Below are positions 1-11,689 of a stretch of 64,000 bases of DNA, piece by piece. Under the pieces are notes generated by a model that searched no databases, was not told where the DNA came from, and worked only from the letters and a program-made list of their open reading frames with translations. The DNA is from Orychophragmus violaceus. Taxonomy: Eukaryota; Streptophyta; Magnoliopsida; Brassicales; Brassicaceae. The translations under genes and the position numbers were made by a program. Every line of letters begins with the position of its first letter. The first letter of the stretch is position 1. The stretch spans positions 4,154,001-4,218,000 of the forward strand of contig CM058236.1 of NCBI GenBank assembly GCA_030180135.1, in the 5' to 3' direction.

Positions 1-1598
1 TTATTCCAAGCAATCCAGAACATGCTTCTTTTTCCGATGATTTGTCCCACCAAAACCGTGTAAGAGCCGATTGTATTCTTTTATGAAGGAAGGCTGGTAA
101 CAGGAAACATGACAATGCATAGGAAGGCATGTATGCAAGAACGCTTTTGAACATTATCATTTTTCCTGCACCTGATAAGAAACGGGTATCCCAACTCTTT
201 TCCTTCTGACTGATTTTGTCGACTATTGCAGTAAAGAGATCCCTTTTTCTCCGGCCAAAGTGCTCAGGTAGACCAAGGAATTTTCCTACACCGCCTTCCT
301 TATCAATATTGAGGATTCGCTTTGCTAGAGACTTGGTAGGTTGTAGTGTCTTCCTTGAGAAAGTTATAGAGGATTTAGCACAGTTGATTTTCTGTCCAGA
401 TACTATACTGTTTCATAAGCATTGAGAATTCTTTTAAGTTCCAGGCAGTTCTTCTTATTTGCTTTGCAAAACAGCATTGTATCATCATCAAATAGGAGAT
501 GGTTGATGCTAGGACTGTTCCTGCATACTTTGATTCCTTTTAGCTTGCCATCTTTTTGTGTCTTGCTACATAAACCTGATAAAACCTCACTACAAAAAAT
601 GAAAATGTAGGGTGACAGTGGATCACCTTGTCTGATCCCTCTGCTAGGTTTCTCCTTTCCCATAGCAGTTCCATTAACAATGTAGTAGTAGCTAATTGAT
701 TGAATGCATTGCATAACCCACAAAATCTATTTATCATGAAAGCCTAGCTAAAATGAGTACCTCCTTAATGAATGTCCATTCTAATCTGTCGTAGGCTTTA
801 CTCATGTATGTATTGACAGCCATTGATGGATATTTTTCAGCCTTTGAGTTCTTTAAGTAATGCAGAATCTCATGTGTTATTAACACATTATCCGTGATTG
901 ATCTTTTTGGGACGAATGCAGACTAATTTTCAGAGATTAAGCTTGAGAGGATTGGCTGCAGTCTCCTGGTTAGGATCTTGGAAATAAGCTTGTAGGTGAC
1001 GTTACAGAGAGCGATGGGTCTGTAGTCCGAGACACCCTTTGCACCTAAGATCTTCAGTATCAGCCTTACCAAGGTATCGTTTGCAGAGTTTTTCATCACA
1101 CCGGTTGCAAATAAATATTGTGTTTCTTTCACTATGTCTTTCCCTACTATGTCCCAATTTGTTTGAAAGAAACTTGAAGAAAACCCGTCTGATCCAGGTG
1201 CCTTATCCGGGTTGATCGAGAAAAGTGCTTCCTTGATTTATGCCTCTGTGGGATCTCTTGTTAACAAGTCATTTGTCTCCTTCGAAATGCTTGGTTTTAA
1301 GGCCTGTTGAATAATTTCCTTCACTCTTACTATTATTGCTTTCACTGCTGAACATGATCTTATAATAGGAAGTAATAACTCTTGCGATTTGGTTTTCAGA
1401 GTACACTGGGTTACCATTTTCATCTTCAATGACCGAGAATCTTTTCAAGGCTTTCCTCCCTTTTGTTGCAGCGTGAAAGTAGCCTGAATTTTTATCCCCC
1501 AACTGGAGCCAAAGCTGCCGGCTTCGCTGGCGCCAATACTCTTCTTCAGCTTTGTAAGCCAAGGTCAATTCATCAGTTATCTTTTCGATGTCCAAGGT
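1..1598 (-). pseudogene. LINE (non-LTR retrotransposon), RT half, broken
   Basis: Minus-strand remains of the linker and reverse transcriptase of an L1-type plant LINE. Going down from 1595, the reading shows the pre-RT linker (SRQLWLQLGDKNSGYFHAA), then the RT motifs DYRPIALCNVTYKLISKIL (about 960-1050), the GIRQGDPLSPYIF motif (about 600-640) and the active-site block FDDDTMLF (about 480), where the usual FADD/YADD has become FDDD. Frames change several times (403-723, 540-737, 923-1132, 1269-1595), so the gene is dead. The 3' end lies outside the window. The endonuclease half of the same LINE resumes at 31148, beyond the inserted element. Confidence 0.88.
1594..1598. repeat. TSD AAGGT, left copy, of the long-LTR element
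   Basis: AAGGT directly precedes the TG of the LTR at 1599 and is repeated at 31143-31147 directly after the terminal CA at 31142. Removing the element and one copy restores a continuous LINE sequence. Confidence 0.93.
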
Positions 1599-3095
1599 TG
1601 TAACGCCCCTTTCCCATTATCCGCTGACCGACGAGCTGACCGGTCAACAATCAAACAAGAACATGACCAAGTCGAACCCGAGCAAGTCAAACAGAAAAGG
1701 TTTGTCACAAGACGAAGCCAGAGACAGATCGGTTTGAGACAAAGGCTCGCACTAACCCGTCTTTGACTCCGCTATCCTCACTTCCATGATACAAAGCTTT
1801 TCAACTTGTACCACTTCCGTGAGTTGTGTCGGTTCGGACAAAACACAATATCAGGAAAGCGTATTCATTTCTGAGTAATCAAACGTTACATGCAACGTTT
1901 AACTGTCTTTACAAAACGATTGCCATAAATAAAAACGATCATCGTGTTGCAACACAAAATGGTACTACAAGGTACCAAAAGCCGAACCGAAACAAAAGTC
2001 CAAAAACGTCGAATCAAAATCCCGCCACAAGCAATCCCGAGACTACACCGAGGATCTCCCGCGTCCGCCGCTGCTAAACCTGAAAACCACAAAAAGAGTC
2101 TAATGAGCGATCTAAGATCACCCAGCGAGACGGCTCCCCACTACGGCTGCTAGACTATCTAGCATCTACAAATTCCCGTCCCCAAAATCCCAAAACAACA
2201 ATCAATACGATAAACGGTCGATCACGCACTACCACGTCGTGTCGAACCTACAACACACAATCATTCGAATAACAACACCATCACCAACACAAGAGTAACC
2301 AAGGGAATCGAGAACACTGCGGCACATGCTCTCGATTGGAACTCGATCTAACTATCGCGCAACACCAACAATGTAAACTCAACACAGGGCCCTTACGATC
2401 TCGGTAACTTCCACGGGTTCTCATTGTCACCAACATGGTAACTAACCCCACGACTCCTAGACGTCAACACGAAGTCCAACGGCTAGGACACTGTTCTCAG
2501 CCCATCGATACGCAGTGACTCCGGTTACCCCCGGCAACCCGAGTTTCCATGCGATTCGGCCCTAGGACATGACCCCGTGTTCTCCGAATCACACACCTAC
2601 CGGCGTCACCCAGTAGGTTAACACCATAACCAGCCCCACTGCCCGAAGGCACGTGTCTGATCAGGTAGCTACCCGAGGATCCAATCGGGTTGGAAGTACC
2701 GGAACGTAACCAAACACCTAGACTTGCGGGATCTAACGCACCCTAGAGTCCTAGTGCAGAAAAGTAAACACGCAGACTCGCTCGGACTCTAGCAATCGTT
2801 CACCATCAATAATCAACAACAATCCCAACACCACGTCCCGCAAGTCTACACACACGCACACACAACCACCACCGCTCTGACTCGGCACCACACCGATCCA
2901 GCCACCACGACTTAACCGGTCCAGTGACCAAGTTAAGTACCACACGGATTGCTCGGCCCAACACCGAGACAATCTAAAAGGCCTGCACAACAAAGCTCAA
3001 CAACAACCACACAACAACAACACAACAACAGTCACCACACAACCAGGCCTCTTAGGGTTTTTAAAGTCTTTTAACCAATTCACGTCCGCTACCTT

Positions 3096-3193
3096 GGATT
3101 AGCGGATTGCTAATCCGTAGACGGCCCATATCTCATTAACGTCCACTTTTAACCCATTCAATCCGCTACCTTGGATTAGCGGATTGCTAATCC
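3096..3193. repeat. Two tandem LTR hairpins
   Basis: Two stem-loops at 3096-3116 and 3173-3193. Each has 8-bp arms GGATTAGC and GCTAATCC around a GGATT loop, inside a repeated context reading CCGCTACCTT...CGTAGACGG. The same pair is in the right LTR (17318-17338, 17396-17416). A compensated version sits in element B. Confidence 0.85.
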
Positions 3194-3762
3194 GTAGACG
3201 GCACACCAATCACACACTTTCCCGTTTTCTTACTTTTCCAAGTGTCTTTTTATCACATCCCCGATCCGTCGGTTTAGAGCTAGTAGCTCACTAAACTCCC
3301 CGACGTCTCATCTTTCTTTACTTAATTCATTTACCTTTCTTTAACCTTCAATATACTTATTCCCGATACCCCTTTCATACTTTATACATTGGTTAGGTTT
3401 AAGTCCGTCTTTTAATTCCGTCTCACTTCTCGTATATATGTTCATTCGATATCGTTCTTTCATACATATATATATGCATATACGGCCCTATCATGCCACG
3501 ACTATATGCACGCAACAACCAACGTTACTACCAACCTAACGGCACACAACACGTTTAATCCATTTAATTCTCACAACCCTAACATGCGTCTTAAACCTTA
3601 ACCGGTTTATCGTTAATCAGTCAATTCAATTCTCAAGCCCAATTAAATCACATCCGGGTATGCAAACCCTATTTCTACGGTTTCTCATTTCTCGATCTAC
3701 ATGCTTCTAGCTTCGGTGTTTGAGCCAACTCACAGTGCTATGATGACACGGACGGACGGATT

Positions 3763-4401
3763 TGTTGGAATTGTGTCCAGTAATCTCGGTACTGTCTCTA
3801 GAAAGTAAGAGTATGTCAATGATCAGACATAAGTCATATAATACTGGGGGTTATGATGGCTTGCTAGAGTCCGCTCATGATCTATAAGTCTTGGACTTAT
3901 TGCCTTTATTATATGATCCCATATGGGTCACACGCCTAAGATAACAGGAAACTATGAGGAAAAGGCTTAGCAGAAGTACGGTAAAAGTGCTAGGCATTTA
4001 CCGAACTTAGAGAGAGATTAATGGGTCTGATTAAATCTGAGGAATTTAATTAGACTGGGAATTTGGGCCCAAAAGCCCAAAAGAATTAGAGAAGGGTTTT
4101 ATAATTAAAACCAAGTCTAATTCTCTCTTCCCCAACCCTAACCCCAGCCGCGATTTCTCTCTCTCTCTGCGCCTCCTCTCTGTCTGGTCTAGCAGCCAAT
4201 TCCCGAGCGTGCGTGTGTGAGCCTTTGGAGGATCCATCTCTTGGTGGTTCTGCTGATCTCTGACCATACCTTCCCTTTCCGCTGCATAAACAGGTATAAG
4301 GTGAGATCCATTATGTTTCTAAATAAGAGAACCTAGATCTGCATGTTTAGTAGGATGAATCAATCTGGGAATTGAATCAGGAAACACTAAACGATCCAAC
4401 A
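3763..4401 (+). repeat. Copia-1 5' LTR
   Basis: 639 bp, from TGTTGGAATTG to GATCCAACA, with short inverted ends TGTTGG/CCAACA. The promoter should lie here, but I could not fix a transcription start. A run of CT dinucleotides is near 4157. Confidence 0.95.
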
Positions 4402-4402
4402 G

Positions 4403-4414
4403 TGGTATCAGAGC
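4403..4414 (+). promoter_or_regulatory. Primer binding site, initiator Met-tRNA type
   Basis: TGGTATCAGAGC begins one base after the 5' LTR and matches the 3' end of plant initiator methionine tRNA, the usual Copia primer. The same motif follows the 5' LTR of Copia-2 (18746-18757). Confidence 0.93.
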
Positions 4415-6075
4415 TTTTGGTTCTGTGGTTTTTCTTGTTTAGAATCTTGTTTAGGATTGTTTAAGAAGTGTTTTTGAATCAATCTACTGATAAGGAAAAA
4501 CACTTAAGAAACAATGAATTAAAAACCTAAACTAATGAAAATCGCATGACCAAACTATATGATTTGGTATGCGTCGGCCGAGTGATGATCCGATCGACCA
4601 AGCCGATCGCATGTATCGATCACGGATCGATGGCGTGGATCGCGTTGCCTGGTCGGATCGATCGACCGTGAGGCGCGAGCATCGCATGGATCCGCTAGGC
4701 AGATCGCATGGATCGCGTGCGTCTCGGCCAGCGTCGTCCCGAGCTCATCGTCGTCCCGGCTGTCCCGATCGCTCGGCGATCGCGTGAAGCCACGACCCGA
4801 GCTCGACGATCACGGTCCCGTCCCGAGCGATCGTCCCGTCCCGTCCAGCAGCCTGTCCCGATCGTCCCGTTCGTGAGGCTTGCGGCTGTCATGATCGTGT
4901 GAAACTCACGGCTAGGTCGTGATTGGTTCACATGATCAATCGGTTCGGTTCGGTTTAAGGCTCGGTTTAAATTTTTATTAAAATCAAAACGTCGCGGTTT
5001 AATAAACAGATTTAATAATTTTATTAAGTTCTGGTTAAACCGGGATAAGAAATCCAAAGTCGAAAAATTGGATTTTGTGCCTAAACCAGTGATTTTCTAA
5101 TTTGATTTGGTTGGACCAAATAAATTGAGAAAGTCCGGTTTAGTAAATAACCGGTTGACAATTGTGGTCATCGTAGTAATTAATTTTGGTTAAGACCAAT
5201 TTTAATGAACCAGACCAGTTATGTCATTTAATTGGGCAATTGGGTTATGTCTTGGACATGAACCAATTCTTGGGCCTCGGGCCAAGAAGTTAAAACAATT
5301 GGGCCAATTATTTGAGTCTTTTCTTCAGAATTAATTTAAATTTTATTTTATATAATTATAAAATCGATTTTTAAATTAAAAGTTTCCGAAATTTTGAAAT
5401 TAGAAAGTTTCTTAAATTAGAAGTTTCTAGATTTGCATGTTTTGGATTTTAGGAAATTTCTATAATTAAAAGTTTCTATTTTTAGAAAGTTTCCAAATTT
5501 AGTAGGTTTCCCAAAAAGGAAAGTTTCCCAAAAATAGTAATCTTCTATTTTGGGATAAGATTTTAATAAACCTACAAACCTCAAATAATATCAAGCGTTG
5601 GATGTCTTGTCCAGTCTATGTCAGCTGTCGAAGCCCATTCAATTGTATTCATGGCCTTACAGTGTGAGGGTGTCTACTTTTGCGTGGATAAGACGGTTTG
5701 TGATTCATAAATGTCATTGGGAGTCCCAGACATTAATGATTACATGACTGTATAGTCTGGTTTTCTTGACTAGGCCATCGGGAGTCCCGGGCCTTGAGAC
5801 ATCAGAGTGGATTGGGCCTCGGGCCCAGATTCACAACCAAGAGTTATATCACGGATATAATTAGCCGACATAGGGCTTACCGATATAAGCTAAGGTTGGG
5901 TGATGGCCAGTGGCCCACTTTGACCTTAGTTATATGTGGATCTTGGAATCATTATATTCTATTGAGGGTAACTTATGTTATTGAATATAATGCGTGATTA
6001 ATCATATTAAGTATAATACAAGATTAATCATATTGAACATATTAACTAATAACCTTTTTATCTTATATTTCAGCT
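4415..6075 (+). other. Copia-1 long untranslated leader
   Basis: About 1.66 kb between PBS and gag-pol. It is unusually long and mixed in composition. Positions 4570-4880 are GC-rich and packed with GATCG/TCCCG words, while the rest is AT-rich with repeated AAAGTTTC-like words (5390-5530). The ATG at 6076 is preceded by a pyrimidine-rich stretch ending in CAG (6071-6073), a good 3' splice-site shape. A donor-like GGTGAGAT lies in the LTR near 4300. Splicing of the leader is inference. Confidence 0.7.
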
Positions 6076-9000
6076 ATGACTACTACAAGCACACAAAACA
6101 CATTCTCAATCCGGTCTGTTCTCGAGAAGGAGAAGCTGACTGGAACGAACTTCCTGACGTGGTCAAGGAACTTGAGGCTAGTCCTCAAGCAGGAGAAGAA
6201 GGATTATGTCCTTCGTGATCCCCTCCCCGAGAGGCCTCCTAACAATGCCGCCAGGACTCTGCATAATGCTTGGGAAAAGCATTCGTCAGATGAAAATGAT
6301 GTCTATTGCCTGATGTTGGCGACAATGACTGCTGAGCTGCAAATGCAGTTCGAGAGTGTGTTGTCACCCATCGAGATAATGGCAAGCCTGAAATCGCTTT
6401 TTCAGGAGCAAGCAAGGACTGAGAGGTTTCAGACAGTTAAGAACCTCTTAGACTGTAAGTTGGCTGCAAATGCGGCAGTGAGTCCTCATGTCTTGAAGAT
6501 GATGGGTTATCTCGATCATCTTCAGAAACTCGACTGCCCTATCAGCCAGGAACTTGCCTGCGACATCATTCTGCAGTCATTACCTGCAAGCTATGATCAG
6601 TTCGTTCTGAACTTTAACATGCATGGCTTGAGTAAGACATTGCCTGAGCTTCACGGAATGCTCAAGACTGCAGAGCCCAACTTGAGGAAAACCGCCAAGG
6701 ACCCCAATGTGCTTATGGTGCAAAAGGGCAAGGGGTTTAAGAAATCCTCTGCTAAGGATAAGGGAAAGGCCAAGGCTGTCCAAGTCGCGGACAAGGACAC
6801 GCCAAAGCCCAAGCCCAAGTCCAAGGCTGGGCCAACTGACATATGCAGGTTCTGTAAAGAACCAGGGCATTGGAGGAGAGAATGTAAGAAATTCCAAGAA
6901 GGTCTAAAGGAATTGAAGAAGAAGACTCTCGAGACTTCTTCATCAGGTATTTTTTTTATAGAAGTTAATACAACTACTTCTGATAATACCTCATGGGTTA
7001 TGGATACTGGTTGTGGGGCTCATATTTGTACTAATATGCAGGCACTCAGCAACAGTAGAAGGCTGAAGCAAGGACAAGTGGAGCTACGAGTTGGGAATGG
7101 AGCGAAAGTTCCTGCACTAGCTGTAGGCACATACTTGTTGTCTTTACCTTCGGGATTGATTTTAGAACTCAATAATTGTTATTTTGTACCTGCGATAAGC
7201 AGAAATATTATTTCAATTTCTTTGTTGGATTTGGAAGGTTATGATTTTTCAGTTAAGAATAAATTATGTTCCTTCAATCGCAACAATTTGTTCTATGGTT
7301 GTGCCCCTCTTACGAATGGGCTTTACATACTCGATCAATCCGCGCCAATTTATAACATTGATACCAAACGGTTCAAACCTAATGAGGAGAACCAAACGTT
7401 TCTATGGCATTGTCGTTTAGGGCACATCAGCGAGAAACGCATCAAGAGGCTCCATTCGAATGGACTTCTTGGCTCATTTGACTTTGAGTCATGTGAGAAA
7501 TGCGAATCCTGCATGATGGGCAAAATGACACGGGCCCCCTTTAATAAACCTAACGAGAGGGCTAGTGACTTATTGGGCCTGATACACACAGATGTGTGTG
7601 GCCCAATGTCCACAAATGCAAGAGGAAACTATCAGTACTTCATTACCTTCACTGATGATTTCAGTAGGTATGGATATGTTTATTTAATGAAACATAAGTC
7701 TGAATCTTTTGAGAAGTTCAGAGAATTCCAAAATGAAGTACAGAACCAACTTGGCAAAAGCATTAAGGCTCTTCGGTCCGACCGAGGAGGAGAATACTTA
7801 AGCCAAGAATTCAGTGATCATCTAAGAGAGTGTGGGATCGTGTCCCAACTCACTCCTCCTGGAACACCTCAATGGAATGGTGTGTCTGAGAGGAGAAATC
7901 GGACCTTATTGGATATGGTTCGATCTATGATGAGTCACACAGACCTTCCAATATCCCTTTGGGGATATGCTCTGCTAACAGCAGTGTTCACTCTAAATAG
8001 AGCGCCATCGAAAGCAGTAGCAAAGACACCATATGAATTATGGACTGGAGTAGCTCCAGTGCTGTCTTATCTTAGAATTTGGGGTTGTGAAGCCTATGTC
8101 AAGAGATTAATCTCAGACAAGCTTACACCAAAGTCTGATAAATGCTACTTCATTGGTTATCCGAAGGAAACCAAGGCTTATTACTTCTATCTACGTTCCG
8201 AGAACAAGATCTTTGTTGCCCGGGATTGTAACTTTCTTGAGAGGGAGTTTCTCTCTAAGAAAGACAGTGGGAGTAAGGTACTGCTTGAAGAAATTCAAGA
8301 TGAACAGGATACTGCTCAACCTAATGAGGAAGAGCAGCAGGAGGACCTACAAGAAATTGTAGAGCCTGAACCTGTAGTACCTGAAGTTCGAAGATCCGGG
8401 AGGATCCGTCACGAACCCGAGAGATATCAAGGATTCCTCGTGACTAACTGTCATGATCTTCTGATCATTGATGGTGATGAACCATCGAACTTCAATCAAG
8501 CCATGATGGGCCCAGATTCCTCTAAGTGGCGTAAGGCCACTGATTCCAAAATGGACTCCATGTCGGTCAACCAAGTGTTTTCGTTGGTTGACTTACCCGC
8601 TGGTGTAAAAGCCATCGAGTGCAAATGGATCTTCAAAAAGAAGATTGACGTGGATGGAAATGTCCAGATTTATAAAGCCAGGTTGGTGGCAAAAGGTTTC
8701 AGACAAGTTCACGGTGTGGATTACGATGAAACCTATTCCCCAGTGGCTATGATGAAATCTATTCGGATTCTACTAGCAACTGCAGCTTTTCATGATTATG
8801 AAATTTGGCAGATGGACGTGAAAACCGCCTTCCTGAATGGAATTCTGGAAGAGGATGTGTATATGACACAACCTGACGGTTACATAGATCCAAAGAATGC
8901 TGGGAAAGTATGCAAGCTTCATAAATCCATTTATGGATTGAAGCAAGCATCGAGGAGCTGGAATCTTCGTTTTGATGAAGCGATCAAGCAATTTGACTTC

Positions 9001-10053
9001 ATCAGAAACGAAGAAGAACAATGCGTGTATAAGAAAACTAGTGGGAGCAAGATAGTATTTCTTATTCTGTATGTCGATGACATACTGCTTCTCGGAAACG
9101 ACGTTCCAATGCTGAAGTCGGTAAAGGACTGGCTTGGAAGTTGTTTTTCCATGAAAGACATGGGTGAAGCCGCATACGTTCTTGGAATCAGGATCTACCG
9201 GGATAGATCTAGAAGGCTGATAGGCTTGTGTCAAGATTCATACATTGACAAAGTCCTACAAAGATTCAGCATGAAAGATTCCAAGAAGGGCTTCACGCCA
9301 ATGGTACATGGCACAACGCTAAGCAAGAAGCAGAGCCCTACGACGGCTGCTGAGCTTGAGCGCATGAAGAATATTCCTTATGCATCTGCAATAGGATCTG
9401 TCATGTATGCCATGATCTGTACTCGTCCTGATGTTGCTTATGCATTAAGCATGACGAGCAGATACCAGTCAAATCCAGGTGAAAACCATTGGATTGCCGT
9501 CAAGAACATCCTGAAGTATCTGAGACATACTAAGGATAAGTTCTTGGTGTACGGTGGAAGTGATGTGCTTAAAGTCAGTGGATTCACGGACGCAAGTTTC
9601 CAGACAGACCAAGATGATTTCCGGTCACAGTCCGGTTATATCTTTTGTCTGAATGGCGGTGCAATCAGTTGGAGAAGCTCCAAGCAAGACACCGTTGCTG
9701 ATTCCACTACAGAAGCTGAATATATCGCCGCTTCAGAAGCTGCGAAGGAAGCTGTTTGGATACGAAAGTTCATTATTGAACTAGGTGTGATACCAGATGC
9801 GGCTGAGCCTCTGGCACTGTTTTGTGATAACAATGGTGCTATTGCTCAGGCAAAGGAACCAAGATCACACCAGAAATCCAAGCATGTTCTAAGAAGATTT
9901 CACTTGATACGTGACATCATTAATAGAAAGGAAGTCAAGATCAGCCGAGTTCAGACAGATGATAACGTCGCTGATCCGTTGACAAAGCCACTCCCAAGGC
10001 CTAAGCTCGAGTTCCTGACTGAAGCTGTAGGCATTAGAGACATTGAAATGTAA
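6076..10053 (+). CDS. Copia-1 gag-pol polyprotein, intact
   Basis: 1325-aa polyprotein of a Ty1/Copia element. Gag comes first, with one CCHC knuckle (about residues 257-270, CRFCKEPGHWRREC). The aspartic protease has DTGC with Asp310. The integrase zinc region starts near His445 (HCRLGH...CEKCESC), with catalytic Asp near 506, Asp569 (SDRGGEY) and Glu605 (GVSERRNRTL). The reverse transcriptase has Asp914 (QMDVKTAFLNG) and Asp1001-Asp1002 (LYVDDILLL). RNase H has Asp1172, Glu1213 and Asp1251. Integrase lying before RT identifies Copia. All catalytic residues I looked for are present. I chose the ATG at 6076 because Copia-2 aligns from the same codon and a splice-acceptor-like CAG sits just before it. 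Confidence 0.96.
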   Translation: MTTTSTQNTFSIRSVLEKEKLTGTNFLTWSRNLRLVLKQEKKDYVLRDPLPERPPNNAARTLHNAWEKHSSDENDVYCLMLATMTAELQMQFESVLSPIEIMASLKSLFQEQARTERFQTVKNLLDCKLAANAAVSPHVLKMMGYLDHLQKLDCPISQELACDIILQSLPASYDQFVLNFNMHGLSKTLPELHGMLKTAEPNLRKTAKDPNVLMVQKGKGFKKSSAKDKGKAKAVQVADKDTPKPKPKSKAGPTDICRFCKEPGHWRRECKKFQEGLKELKKKTLETSSSGIFFIEVNTTTSDNTSWVMDTGCGAHICTNMQALSNSRRLKQGQVELRVGNGAKVPALAVGTYLLSLPSGLILELNNCYFVPAISRNIISISLLDLEGYDFSVKNKLCSFNRNNLFYGCAPLTNGLYILDQSAPIYNIDTKRFKPNEENQTFLWHCRLGHISEKRIKRLHSNGLLGSFDFESCEKCESCMMGKMTRAPFNKPNERASDLLGLIHTDVCGPMSTNARGNYQYFITFTDDFSRYGYVYLMKHKSESFEKFREFQNEVQNQLGKSIKALRSDRGGEYLSQEFSDHLRECGIVSQLTPPGTPQWNGVSERRNRTLLDMVRSMMSHTDLPISLWGYALLTAVFTLNRAPSKAVAKTPYELWTGVAPVLSYLRIWGCEAYVKRLISDKLTPKSDKCYFIGYPKETKAYYFYLRSENKIFVARDCNFLEREFLSKKDSGSKVLLEEIQDEQDTAQPNEEEQQEDLQEIVEPEPVVPEVRRSGRIRHEPERYQGFLVTNCHDLLIIDGDEPSNFNQAMMGPDSSKWRKATDSKMDSMSVNQVFSLVDLPAGVKAIECKWIFKKKIDVDGNVQIYKARLVAKGFRQVHGVDYDETYSPVAMMKSIRILLATAAFHDYEIWQMDVKTAFLNGILEEDVYMTQPDGYIDPKNAGKVCKLHKSIYGLKQASRSWNLRFDEAIKQFDFIRNEEEQCVYKKTSGSKIVFLILYVDDILLLGNDVPMLKSVKDWLGSCFSMKDMGEAAYVLGIRIYRDRSRRLIGLCQDSYIDKVLQRFSMKDSKKGFTPMVHGTTLSKKQSPTTAAELERMKNIPYASAIGSVMYAMICTRPDVAYALSMTSRYQSNPGENHWIAVKNILKYLRHTKDKFLVYGGSDVLKVSGFTDASFQTDQDDFRSQSGYIFCLNGGAISWRSSKQDTVADSTTEAEYIAASEAAKEAVWIRKFIIELGVIPDAAEPLALFCDNNGAIAQAKEPRSHQKSKHVLRRFHLIRDIINRKEVKISRVQTDDNVADPLTKPLPRPKLEFLTEAVGIRDIEM

Positions 10054-10890
10054 TCTAAATTTGAGTGGGAGTCTGAGGGCTTTATTTAGTTATTTGATAT
10101 GTTCTTGTAAAACATTTTTATGTTTAATGAAATTATTATTTCAAGATTATTTTAACTGTGATGAAATAATCGTTCCAAAGTGATATGAACCATTTTATAG
10201 GTCATCGAAGTAAGTGACTTGATCTTGAGTTATCAAAGTCATTTAGCTTGATCATGAGACCCTATATTTGATAGATGGCTTATATCATCATGTCCCTAGT
10301 CGAAGGTTGTTGAAATTGGAACACCAACAACCGTGTGAGACTAGATTGGTATGTGATTTATGACAAAGTCTCGGTGTGTCATAGATGCGCGGTATCAAAG
10401 TCAGTACATAGGTGTATGTAGGGTACATACGACCGGACAAGACCCGATTATAAGAACTCTTCAGGATATTTATATCTGTGTCATAAGAGATTCTTACTAC
10501 GACTATAGAGTATAGTCCTTAGACCTGAGTTCACATGCATGTGACTGCACATGAACTAATGCGCTTTGATCATTGTCTAATGCTGTCGTTAAGCGATAGT
10601 TATAAGGACCTTGTTTGGGTGTATTATGAAATGAGTAGTTTACAGTGATGGAACAAGACGGGATTTGTCCCTCCAATATAAATGGAGTGAATATCTCTAG
10701 GCCAATCGGAGATTTGAATACTGGAAAATGCAAGGCCATGCTCAAACGGACTTTCCCGAGTCGTTTGGATTGTCAGTATCAAATCAGAGTCCGATGAACA
10801 AGATTAGGCTTTATATGGATGACACTAATCTTGCCTTATGACTAATCGAGATATTGTGACAAAAGGATTATGAATACAGAGATTCCAGTA
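10054..10890 (+). other. Copia-1 3' untranslated region
   Basis: Noncoding stretch between the gag-pol stop and the polypurine tract. It matches the equivalent stretch of Copia-2 almost base for base. I see no further ORF or fold that I can support. Confidence 0.75.
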
Positions 10891-10902
10891 CAAGTGGGAG
10901 AT
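10891..10902 (+). promoter_or_regulatory. Copia-1 polypurine tract
   Basis: CAAGTGGGAGAT lies directly before the 3' LTR TG at 10903. It is the plus-strand primer for reverse transcription. Copia-2 has the same tract just before 25259. Confidence 0.88.
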
Positions 10903-11541
10903 TGTTGGAATTGTGTCCAGTAATCTCGGTACTGTCTCTAGAAAGTAAGAGTATGTCAATGATCAGACATAAGTCATATAATACTGGGGGTTATGATGGC
11001 TTGCTAGAGTCCGCTCATGATCTATAAGTCTTGGACTTATTGCCTTTATTATATGATCCCATATGGGTCACACGCCTAAGCTAACAGGAAACTATGAGGA
11101 AAAGGCTTAGCAGAAGTACGGTAAAAGTGCTAGGCATTTACCGAACTTAGAGAGAGATTAATGGGTCTGATTAAATCTGAGGAATTTAATTAGACTGGGA
11201 ATTTGGGCCCAAAAGCCCAAAAGAATTAGAGAAGGGTTTTATAATTAAAACCAAGTCTAATTCTCTCTTCCCCAACCCTAACCCCAGCCGCGATTTCTCT
11301 CTCTCTCTGCGCCTCCTCTCTGTCTGGTCTAGCAGCCAATTCCCGAGCGTGCGTGTGTGAGCCTTTGGAGGATCCATCTCTTGGTGGTTCTGCTGATCTC
11401 TGACCATACCTTCCCTTTCCGCTGCATAAACAGGTATAAGGTGAGATCCATTATGTTTCTAAATAAGAGAACCTAGATCTACATGTTTAGTAGGATGAAT
11501 CAATCTGGGAATTGAATCAGGAAACACTAAACGATCCAACA
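10903..11541 (+). repeat. Copia-1 3' LTR
   Basis: 639 bp, the same length as the 5' LTR and differing from it at two positions seen by eye. Confidence 0.95.
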
Positions 11542-11689
11542 GGATTGACGGGCTAGCGGAACAACGAGACCCGGCACGAACCCGACGCTAACCCGAACCT
11601 TTCTCCGAATCTCCGCTGCTTTGACCCGACCTTGACCCGCGCTTGACCCGCGCTTGACCGTAACATTGACCGTAGTAATTCCGATCGAG

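Larger units (their letters stand above)
3763..11541 (+). mobile_element. Copia-1, complete Ty1/Copia retrotransposon
   Basis: 7779 bp, TG...CA bounded, with TSD GGATT at 3758-3762 and 11542-11546. The uninterrupted site is visible in the other LTR of the host element near 17980. Both LTRs are 639 bp. I saw two differences between them by eye (3951 A against 11091 C; 4341 G against 11481 A), so insertion is recent. The order LTR, PBS, 1.66-kb leader, single gag-pol ORF, PPT, LTR is complete, and no lesion is visible in the ORF. It is inserted opposite to the transcription direction of its host element. Confidence 0.96.

Noticed and set aside
4046..4267. 73-aa frame repeated at 11186-11407
   Set aside because: It lies within the Copia-1 LTRs, antisense, and is disrupted in Copia-2 LTRs.
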